A DNA stretch of 64,000 bases, taken from Auriscalpium vulgare. Lineage: Eukaryota > Basidiomycota > Agaricomycetes > Russulales > Auriscalpiaceae. The translations under genes were made by a program, and so were the position numbers. Below the pieces are notes generated by a model that saw nothing but the letters and a program-made list of their open reading frames with translations, did not search any database and was not told the origin of the DNA. The stretch is taken from assembly GCA_019915015.1 (NCBI GenBank), contig JAHBBC010000012.1, positions 992,001-1,056,000 of the forward strand, read 5' to 3'. How positions within the stretch are numbered: the stretch's first letter is position 1; each line of letters starts with the position of its first letter. Below, piece by piece: positions 55,057 through 64,000 of this stretch.

Positions 55057-55986
55057 GGTGAACACTGGTAGGCGAGAGCAAAATCGATTGGGTATGAAGT
55101 GATTGGTGGGTATTGATGCTGATGGTTCAAGTGGGTGGTTAAGAGGCAATGCCCCTTTCGTGAGGCGGGAAGGCCACTAACATAGTGCGGAGAGGACGGC
55201 GGAAGTGTGGGTGAACACCTCTGTCGGGGGAGCGAGGCCGGTCTCAGATGAAACGGTCAGCACACACATGGGCAACCAAGCTGGCTATAGGAGAACGCAC
55301 GTTGTGCTGGCACAGAATGCTTTGAAAGGAATATCGCAAATCAGAGATGGGCAGGAGACCATGTCACCATGACGTCGGTCTGCGCAAGAAGATTGTGACC
55401 ATAGACCACAAGACAGTTTGAACTTTGAAGAGCTGTGACGTGGTACGCCCGGACCAGACTTGAATCGCGCGCTGTGCGCAACGTCGAGCCATCGAGCGAG
55501 AGCGGGAATGGTAGATTGGGCGAGTCCAGGGAAAACAGTTAAAAAAGTGGTCGGAGACGGAGACATGGGATTTCCCCGAAGAGCGCCGGCGGCTTGCTTT
55601 TGAACGTTGACGTTGAGCGGGTGAGCGCTATGAAAGGTTAGCTGCAATCCCATGCCCGATGTTGTCGCGCGATGAGTCTAGTCGTTCTCCGCCTGCGCTA
55701 CAACGCTGCTCCCTTCCGCCCGCGGGTCATTACCGTTCAACTCTGGCGTGCTATGTCGCAGTCTTCATTGCCCTCGCACCTGATCTGCACCTTCAGAAAC
55801 ATATGTTCGATGTCTTCTCTTCGCATACACTTTCCTTCCTAATTGCTTCCCCACCGCTGCTCGTCGGCTCGGCCAAGAGCATCGGGACGACCCCGTCAAA
55901 TCCAGTCAACATTTTTCGGGTGCTGTGATGTGCAAGTCAGCATCCCGTCGCATCAACATCAAGCTCTAGACGCACCCAAACATGGC
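55057..55986. other. intergenic
   Basis: Short open frames only; nothing supported. Confidence 0.5.
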
Positions 55987-57013
55987 TCACACTCTCAAAC
56001 ACCTCAAACTCCAAGCCTCGTTCACGACATACTTTACTGAGCATGGTGATGCGTGCGTGGCACTGACGTGCAGCAATTCGGGCAGCGGGCGCAGTGTTGA
56101 GGCGAGGGGCTCAACATCCTTGGCACGCTCCACGTCGTACTGGATTGCTCCACTATTGACGTCTATAGTGAGGTACCCGACACGGGTCCTCGGGAGTCCG
56201 AGCGAGTTATCCGCATCGCTCTCGGGAAGCCTGTCGAAGACGAGGTTCTCGAGGCACTCGATGCGCTCGAAAACCTCTCAGGGCGGAAAGAGTCCCAAAA
56301 TCCTTAGCGTGTGGATCCGGCAAAGAATGTTGGTTCCAAACAGTCTGCGCATGTTGTCGTCATCCCATCTATAGCAGTTCAATGCCATATCGCGGAGTGC
56401 GGGGAAGTTGACGTCGAGTGGGATATCGTCATCGCAGAAAGTGATGGCCTCCACGGAGGACAGCCCGTGAGTTGGCCAATGGGCATCACTGATTTGCGTG
56501 TACCACACGTCGAGATCTAGGACGCGCGCGTTGGGCCACATTTCTATGATAGTGGCCATGACCTGTTTGTCGCATTCAGCGTGAAGGACGACAGGGCGTA
56601 GACTGAGGGAACGCAGTCGCGCTCCGACAGCGGATAGCCAGAGATGTTCCGATATAATGCAGTCACAGAGGACATCTGTGACGCTCGGGCACAGCGCTAT
56701 TAGCGAAAATTGCGGGTCGTCGAGATCAAGGTCCTCAGATATAGTGATTAGGATGGTGAGGATGTGGGGGGCGAGAAAGGGTCGACCGCGCAGGGTGCGG
56801 AGCAGGAGGGTGGGCTTGACTTTGCCGTGGTCCCTATGCTGCCGGGTGTGTGGAAAGGGCGACGGAACAAGAGGCGCTGAGCTGTGGGTGTCCAGGCCTT
56901 GCAAACAAGAACACAGACACGGAGGGTAGCATAGTCGACTTTGTCGTGCAGGGACAGCCTGTAAACCCATTCCACAAGCATTGTCTGGAGTTCGAGAGGC
57001 ACGTTGGCCATGG
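55987..57013 (-). pseudogene. F-box protein gene, broken
   Basis: Starts MANVPLELQTMLVEWVYRLS with VCVLVCKAWTPTAQRLLFRR, an F-box-type N-terminus. Homologous sequence then continues in the next frame (PTLLLRTLRGRPFLAPHIL), so there is a frameshift near 56830. After LRILGLFPP an in-frame TGA is followed by EVFERIECLENLVFDRLPES, again clear coding sequence, down to about 55987. One frameshift plus one stop mark it as dead. It is head to head with the WDR70 pseudogene. Confidence 0.65.
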
Positions 57014-57145
57014 TGTGATGGAGGAGGATGGAGGCCGGATGAGAGTCACTGTTGTACAGTAAGCGCCCAACACGGCAACGAGGCGCGGCGTCCTTCACTT
57101 GCTCTGAACCTGCTCTGAACGCTACTGGCCGCGACAGTTGTCACG

Positions 57146-59040
57146 ATGTCCGACGTCTTCGCTGCTATGGGCATCGCAGGCTTCGGCAAGAAGACCCCGA
57201 AAAAATTGCTCGATCCCGGGAGGTTCGACAAGAGCAAGAGGTACGCAGTCGCCGAGCTTGTCTGCCGCGCGGAACACTCATGGCTCGACCGTCGGTCTGC
57301 AGGATGGCGTAACGGTAGGTACAGCCTCCACCTATACAGCCCGCAGACGAGGAGCACAGATCGGGCCCGTCGTGCAGCATGGGGCCGCTCGCGCTGCCTG
57401 CAGCGTCCGCCGCACCCGCACCTACGTTGGACGGCGACGGCTCGGACGACGACGACAACGACAACGAGCCCGGGCCCCCTCCTCCATCGGCACCCGACGC
57501 CCTGGGGCCTAGAGGAGCAGGAGTTCGACCCGGACGACGCGGGCTTCGACGCGGCGGCGGATGGGCCGCAGTTCCCCATCACGCACGAGCTGATACTCAG
57601 CGACCTCACTAAGGTTGTCTCCGCCCTGGCGCTCGACCCGTCGGGCGCGCGCGTGCTGTCCGGCTCGCACGACTACGACTGCAAGCTGTGGGTCTTTGGT
57701 GGGATGTCGGGGTCGGGGCCCAAGCCGTTCATGCAAGACTTGGGAGCCGGCGGGGAGCTATCATGTGCGTGACAATTCGGCTCGAGCATGTTTCTCAGCC
57801 TAACCGCAATTACTCGCATAGATTCACGATTAGAAGTTCTCTGATGACGGGCAGCGCTTTCTCGTCATTCCTCGACTTCTACGATAAGGTGAGAACTGGG
57901 CGGTGGTTTTTGCGGGACGAAAGCTGACGCTCCGCCTGCTAGGAAGAAGACAGCGTGATAGAGCGTGATAGTCATTAAGTCTAGGGAGCGAGGCGCCCGT
58001 ACGAAAGTTACGACGTGTGTCTACTCCCCTGACGGCCGGTATATCGCAGGAGGTACGTCGGTTTTTGCTCTCGCGAGGGTCCAACGGCTGAAAAGACCCA
58101 TCTAGCGTGTCTTGACGGTGCGCTGCACCTATGGAAGGCCAACTCAAACCGTGTACGGCCAAATATGACTGTTCAAGCTGCCCACACGAAAGGAACTGAA
58201 ACAGGTTCTCTTGGGTTCTCAGTGGACGGGCATACCATTCCGACGCGGGGAGGCGACAACATTGTGAAACGTGAGTACCGTTTCCACACCAGCCCCACAG
58301 CCCTAACGATCCGTGAATAGTATGGAATCTTCGGGCGTTTAAGAAGCCATTCGCTGAGCGGGTGGGGGCTCTCACGCTCTACCCCCCCACCACGAATGCG
58401 ATATTCAGCCCTGACAACAAATACGTCGTCACGGGAGTAGGTGTTTTGGGCAAAGGAGAGAAAGGCAACTTGCTATTCCTTCACAGGGGTAATCTGGATG
58501 TCTGGAAGTCGATAGTACGCCAGTTGGTGTTCAATGGCACCCCAAGATCAACCAAGTACGTATTGCAGCCACTCCCGTTCACGATAGACTAATCATTGTT
58601 CGGTACAGCTGGTGGTCGGGCTCACAAGTGGGATGATCTGCGTGCCGTACTCGCCGCATACTTCTCTGAATGGCGCGAAGCTGGTCCTGAACAAAGGACC
58701 GGCGAAGCGACCGACGGTCGAAGACATGTCGGATGCCGTGGCCGCGCCGACGATTCTCACTCCGGGATGGGGAGATCGCGAGGGGCAGCAAGCGGAAGCA
58801 CGAGAAGGAGCGGATGGATCCCCGGAAGAGCCACAGGCCGGAGCTGCCAGTTACCTGGGGCAGGTCGCAGAGGGCGGGTCGGTGCAAGCGCAACACAGCA
58901 CGTCATGCAGAACCTGGTTCGCGATCCGACCCGAGACGAAGATGTGCGTGGTCTTGTTGTCTTGTTTTTGGCATTTGCGGTCGAATTCTTGGGTGCTGGG
59001 CTATCCTGGGACATCGACATGTTTCATCGCCTTCTGATTG
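57146..59040 (+). pseudogene. WDR70 (GAD-1)-type WD40 gene, broken
   Basis: The start MSDVFAAMGIAGFGKKTPKK, then LTKVVSALALDPSGARVLSG, SHDYDCKLWVFGGM and GAKLVLNKGPAKRPTVEDMS, are hallmarks of WDR70, a nuclear DNA-damage/histone-ubiquitination factor. Damage is extensive. Frames change around 57440-57530 and at 57728 (KTWEPAGSYH in another frame). TAG interrupts IHD.KFSDDGQRFLVI. Several blades are missing between about 57890 and 57957. The frame shifts again after TILTP (DGEIARGSKRKHEKERMDPR). Introns at canonical places remain. Confidence 0.8.
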
Positions 59041-59768
59041 TCAGATGATGGCGATTACGATTCGGTGCGACTGCGGACAGAGATGGCTGGGTAGTGTATG
59101 CCTGTGCAGACAGCTGAGCAGCTGTGCGGAGGCGGCTTGGTATGGGGAGCGGGTGCTTGACACAGGCGCGATTACCATTGTCGTGACGACGCACTTCGGG
59201 TGGCTGCCGGTCCGCGGCGGCGCCTGAACTCTATTTGCGCACCCGACCCTCGCTTGAGCAGCCCTTGCGTCTTTCCTTTGTCGTCCAGCCCCGCTCGGCG
59301 CTGCTGAGGGATGCCCAGGGCGGCGAAGACGACCCAGAGGGGACTGGCGGTGCGTCTTTGTGCAGCTGGGGCGTCGAATGTGGGCTGATGCGCTTGGACG
59401 GGGTGTTTGTGCGTGTTGACAGTGTGATGGTGACGTGGAACTCCGCTGGAAATTCTCACCGCGTGGCGAGTCAACGAACCGCAGCCTGTGTTGGCTGAGG
59501 CCGAGGGGGAGACGGACGACGACGACGGGCTGTAGACAGATGCGCGCGTGTAGGCTACATACGCCGGCCGTGGTGCCCTGGGCGCAGCGGGGGCGGGCGG
59601 GGCGCGCTGTCGAGGACAGTGGAGGCCCCTGCGGCTGGAGATCGAACTTTATTTCTCAGCAGCTATATAAGCTCCAGGAGGCCTTCGGCTCCCCCGTTTC
59701 CCCAAAACTTCCCTTGCCTCCCCTTCACCTGCCCGTTACCCCGTGACTGTCACGCGTCGCCCAACGCC
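59041..59768. other. intergenic, BET gene upstream region
   Basis: GC-rich. A tatataag near 59662 may be the TATA region for the next gene. No other gene is seen. Confidence 0.5.
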
Positions 59769-62421
59769 ATGCAAGACGCGACGGCTGCCACCCCCGCCCC
59801 CGCCCCCGCCCTCGACGCCGTCGACTCCCCCGCCGACTCCCCCGCCACCCCCGTCAACGATGCCACCAACGTCGCCCTCAAGCTCGCAGACCTCTCCGAC
59901 ACCGTCACCCGCATCCATCCCGAGCCCATCTCGATCAGAATAGATAAAGTGGACAACGCGTCGACGTTCCCCCAAGTCGGCACCCCGCTCGACCCAGGTG
60001 CGTGTATGCGCCTCTTTCTCGCGTCGTCGTCGTGCCAACGCATCCTCCACGTCAGACTCCATTCCCGTCTCCGCCCCGCATGGAACGCCGCCCCCGCCAA
60101 CCGGCGAGTTGCTCGACGATGTGAAGATGGCCGAAGAGGAGTCGCACGTCGTGGCAGATGACGTTGAGATGAAGGATGAGGTGGCGGAGCCCGCGGCAGA
60201 GTCCCTACCCGAGCCCGCCGTCAACGGTGCGCATGAGGACGCTATGGACTACGCCGACTCTGCGGAGCCCCCGGCGACGCCCCCCGCTGATACACCTGTG
60301 TCTCAACCCGGCGGCTCCTCGACCACCGCTGTAGACTCTGCTTCCCCTAATGACGATGACGCTCCTCCAGCAAAGCGCGCGAGGAAGTTCTCGGATGCCG
60401 ATCAGGCATCCGCGCATCAGGCTGTAGCTCATGTAAGCTCACGTTGTCCTGTGAGCAACCACAGGCGTTCTAATACAATAGTGTTTCTGTGCAAAGCCCG
60501 CACCCACGAGAGCATCCGGCGCGGACACCGAGCGTTCGTCGACGTTCAGCGTAGCGCAACACAAATTCGCCGTTTCCACCATCCGCACTCTCAAAAAGCT
60601 CAAAGACTCTCAGCCATTCAAGACCCCCGTTGACCCCGTCACGCTCAACATCCCCCATTACACGACCGTCATCACGCACCCCATGGACTTCTCCACCGTC
60701 GAGCGCAAGCTCGCTGCCACCAATCCCATCAAGCCCGATCTCAGCGCCGACGTCCCCAGCTATCTTAGCGCGGACGAGTTCATCGCGGACGTCCGCCTTA
60801 TCTTCAGCAACTGCGTCACCTTCAATGGCCCCGAGCATAACGTGACTTTGCAGGGTAAACGGGTGGAGGCGGTCTTCGACAAGCAGATCAAGCAGCTGCC
60901 GCCCCCAGAGGAGGTGCGCAATCCTCACTGTTCCGTGTTCGGTCGCCTCTAACACCACCCTATAGCCTAAGCCGCTACCTGTAAAGAAGCTTGCCACCCC
61001 TCCGCCCCCGCCGCCTCCCGCTGTCCCCAAGAAGGCTCCTCGGCGGCCGTCAACGACGGTACCTGTCATTCGTCGTAACGATAATGACAGCGTTGGTCGT
61101 CCGAAGCGCGAAATCCACCCGCCGCCCCCGAAGGACTTGCCGTATTCCGATGCACCGAAGAAGCAACGGAAGCGGGCCGCCAAGAACGATCGCACCAACG
61201 AGCAGCTCCGCTTCTGCTTGAAGGTTCTCGATCACCTGAACCGCAAGCAGCACGCGCATGTTGTGGAGGCGTTCTTGGCGCCAGTCGGTGAGCCGCTCCA
61301 TTTTGCCATGGGAAAATGTCTCTTACGCGTACGACAGACTGGCAACTCCTTAACATCCCCGACTACCCGCGAATCATCAAGAAGCCGATGGACTTGGGGA
61401 CTATGCGCAAGAAGCTGGAGAACGGCGATTATGTCAACGCGCAGAGGTTCCACGACGACTTCCAACTGATGATCCGCAACTGCTACACGTACAACGCGGC
61501 AGGGACACTGGTGCATGGGTTTGCAGTGGAGGTGGAGAAGTTGTTCAACGAGAAATGGAAGGATCTCCCGCCTCTCCACCCGACGCCCGTTAGTGACGAT
61601 GACGATGACGAGGACGAGGACGACTCGGAGGATGAGCGACGTCGTGAGTCGCCATGTATTTCCTCATCTTCGTGTGCTTGACCTGACTATCATCCACAGA
61701 CCGAATAGCTGCGATGGAGGCCGAGATCCGCAACATGGAGAACAACATCGCAATGTTGAAGGGCGACACTGTAAAGAAGAGGCCGAAGCCGACGAAGAAG
61801 AACACCAAGAAGCCGCGCGACATGGAGGTCTACTCGCCTCCTGTCGCTTCGTCTTCGAAAGCGAGCAAGAAGGATAACAAGGCCGCTACGAAGAAGAAGC
61901 CGGGCAAGAAGCAGCCGGTGCCGGACGACGACGCGCTTTCCTTCGAGCAGAAGAAGGATCTCAGCGAAGCCATCTCGGCGCTGGACGTCACCAAGCTGGA
62001 GAGGGTCATCCAGATCATTCACGAGGGCGTGCCCGAGATCCGCGACGTGAGTTGCATCCTACTCATCAGGTGACCCTCCTGACTCACGCCTCAGAACCAC
62101 CAGAGCCAGGAAGAGATCGAGCTCGAGATCGACACTCTTCCTTCGGCGGTGCTCACGAAGCTCTACAACTTCGTCATCCGACCACTGCGCCAGCCACCCG
62201 CGAAGCGCAGCCGCCCCGGCAAGGGCACGGGCACGGGTGGCTTGAAGCGCAAGAGCATGGACGAGAACCAGGAGGCGGAGAAGATCCGCGCGCTCGAGGA
62301 GCGGATGAAGCTCTTCGACCAGCCGGACGGCCACGCGGCACCCCTTGCCGCGACCAACGGCCACGACAGCGAGCACTCGTCCGACGAGAGTTCGGACGAC
62401 GACAGCTCGGAGTCGGAGTGA
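59769..62421 (+). CDS. BDF1: BET double-bromodomain protein
   Basis: Binds acetylated histones H3/H4 and links chromatin to TFIID. Seven exons: 59769-59997, 60056-60432, 60482-60913, 60966-61287, 61338-61643, 61700-62046, 62095-62421 (779 aa, in frame; exon 3 could instead start at 60497). Bromodomain 1 is at ~228-340 (FKTPVDPVTLNIPHYTTVIT, HPMDFSTVERKL, FSNCVTFNGPEH). Bromodomain 2 is at ~415-525 (LNIPDYPRIIKKPMDLGTM, IRNCYTYNAAGTLVHG). The NET domain lies near 634-720 (SFEQKKDLSEAISALD, EIELEIDTLPSAVLTKLYNF). Acidic/Ser-rich end. Confidence 0.95.
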
Positions 62422-62774
62422 AGTGGTGGGGTGCATGTGGGGTCGCTTTCCTTCCCGGTCTTTCTAGTCCTCTTGCGTTTCAATGTCGTTATTTTATTCC
62501 ATCATTCGCAGCATCGCTCTCGTCATCACTGCAGTCACTCAACTCATACACCAAATTTATCGATACGGCGCTCTGTAGCTAGTCAGTACTTTACTTGAAC
62601 ACGACGGTTCCTCACGGAGTTGTATCCGTGCATTAATCTGCGTTCTCGGACTCGATGCAGGGGGTCTTAGTGAATGACGATGCTAATTGCATAGTTTCAA
62701 AGTGGTGTGCATACGAACACAAAGCAAAAAGCTATATCGATAACTCGCAGTCGATAACTCGAAGTATGTATGGA
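62422..62774. other. intergenic between convergent genes
   Basis: Shared 3' region of BDF1 and the zinc-finger gene; nothing else seen. Confidence 0.5.
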
Positions 62775-64000
62775 CTACTTGCGCTTGCCGCCGCGTTGGA
62801 AACTCTGCCACCCCGCACGGCTCTTCTCGCGGAGCTGGTCCTTTTGTTTCTTGGCGACTGGGACTTTCGGCTCGAATGACGCTGGCACAATCGACGAAGC
62901 GGTGTCCTCAGGTTGCGAGGCGGACGAGGCCAAGGATCGGAAGCCCGATGATGGCGGCGCGGCCGGCGGCGGATGCGACACCCAGCCCGACGTCTGTGGA
63001 GGAGCTTGCCCAACGGGCGGTGGTGAGAGGGGCGCTGCAGATGGGACTTGGGGTGGGGGCGGCGTGCTGGTGGTGGTATCGAGCTTCGCCCAGCCCCCCG
63101 TGCGGAACGCGGGCGCAGGGTCGTGCTGATGCGCATGCGTTGACGCTGGAGGCGGCGGGGGTGGCGTGGTTGTCGTATCCAAGGAAGACCAGCCGCCCGT
63201 GCGGAACGCAGGGGCGGGGTGATGCGGATGCACGTCCGGCGTGGGCGTGGGCGCTGGCGGTGCTGCGGCCTGAGCGCGAGCCCAGCCGCTCGAGGATGCA
63301 GACTGTTCTGGAGGCGGTGGGGTGGGCGGGGCGGACCCTGAGCCCGCCGAGGCCCACCGCGCAGGGGCAGGGGCCGCGGGCGTCGAGACGGTCGCCCACC
63401 CGCTTTTCTTAGGGACTGCCTCGGCTGGCGCAGCGGCAGCAGGTGCTGGGTCGAGGGCCGGCGCCACGACAGGCGGCTTGGCCATCTTCACCCCGGCCGC
63501 CGCGGCGATCTTGCGCAGGTGCTTCTCCTCGCGCTTGCGCTCCTTCTCGTTTCGGCGCTGCACCTCCTCCTCGGTGTTCTGCTTCTGGCGCTGCGCGGCC
63601 TGCATGTCGCGGAAGCGCACCTTGTGGTGGTGCGCGTAGGAGTTGGTGTGTTCGTCGTATTGTGCGACGTTCTGGAACTGCTTGTCGCAGACGGCGCAGT
63701 AGAATGCCTTGAGCGTCTCTGAGATTTCTGTTTGGAGCGCTGCGCGCTTGGCGACAATTTCCTGTGCCAAAGGCGGTCAGCAGGATGCATGGCGATCAGA
63801 AAAGGTCGCACTTGTCTGGCCTTGCGCTGGTCTTCGGTTTCCTTTCGCTGGCGCTCAGAGTCCAAACCCCGGCGCTGAGAGACGGTAGTCTCGATCATGC
63901 GGACATCTTGGCTGGTCTTCCCCAGGCCAGTAAGATCCTGCTTGACCGTGAAGGGGATGGGGTCGACTCGACCTGGGCGTCGTTTAAGCCATATGTTCTC
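62775..64000 (-). CDS. GPATCH8-like C2H2 zinc-finger protein, 3' part
   Basis: Two exons are visible (63812-64000, open at the window edge, and 62775-63761). They read DPIPFTVKQDLTGLGKTSQD and METTV-like helices, then one C2H2 finger FYCAVCDKQFQNVAQYDEHT with HHHKVRF. This arrangement is typical of GPATCH8/ZNF804-like RNA-processing factors; the G-patch itself would lie upstream. A charged coiled coil (KERKREEKHLRKIAAAAG) follows. The Pro/Ala-rich tail has six Trp boxes (SGWAT, SGWAR, GGWSS, GGWAK, SGWVS, AGWQS), two within a duplicated PAPAFRTGGW unit. Confidence 0.8.

Noticed and set aside
54590..55102. 170-codon plus-strand frame
   Set aside because: The minus-strand two-exon model has proper splice sites and a more protein-like sequence.

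Overview
The window is nuclear DNA of a filamentous basidiomycete, most likely an agaricomycete. Almost every gene is cut by 45-60 nt GT-AG introns (donors mostly GTRNGN). The families present are also typical: a BIM1-like copper protein, Ctr transporter, vacuolar-type lysophospholipase, F-box/LRR proteins, an OTT_1508-like deaminase, and an agaricomycete-style Harbinger transposon. No operons, CRISPR, rRNA or tRNA were seen. Exon models were rebuilt by hand; for nearly all intact genes the summed exon length is an exact multiple of three.

Left part (1-27 kb): the 3' end of a beta-lactamase-like hydrolase gene, a damaged deaminase-like gene, then a 'graveyard' (2.6-4.5 kb) of fragments copied from neighbouring genes. 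Housekeeping genes follow: URB2 (60S biogenesis), a threonine aldolase, a SERF/ZNF706-like small protein, TIM10, UTP4 (U3 processome), an RNF14-like RBR ubiquitin ligase, a large multi-KH RNA-binding protein, an F-box protein and a 3'-5' exonuclease-like gene that has lost catalytic residues.

Middle (27-46 kb): a hypothetical protein, a frameshifted RhoGAP gene next to a decayed Tc1-like transposase, VMA5 divergent from a mercaptopyruvate sulfurtransferase, a small conserved fungal protein, a BIM1-like copper-binding protein beside a Ctr copper transporter, a mitochondrial rhodanese, a basic nuclear-looking protein and a lysophospholipase.

Right part (46-64 kb): an FAD-linked oxidase, a complete 3,349-bp PIF/Harbinger element (perfect 68-bp inverted ends, 3-bp target duplication, dead transposase), an intact gene for a new three-repeat protein family with a predicted N-myristoylation site, a hypothetical protein, two head-to-head pseudogenes (F-box; WDR70), a BET double-bromodomain protein, and the 3' part of a GPATCH8-like zinc-finger protein with Gly-Trp repeats.

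The main novelties are the three-repeat family (one intact gene plus three relics, two of them in duplicated neighbourhoods) and the BIM1-like/Ctr pair, a plausible copper-uptake module. Ribosome biogenesis (URB2, UTP4) is prominent, and fragments of exactly these two genes occur in the 2.6-4.5 kb graveyard.
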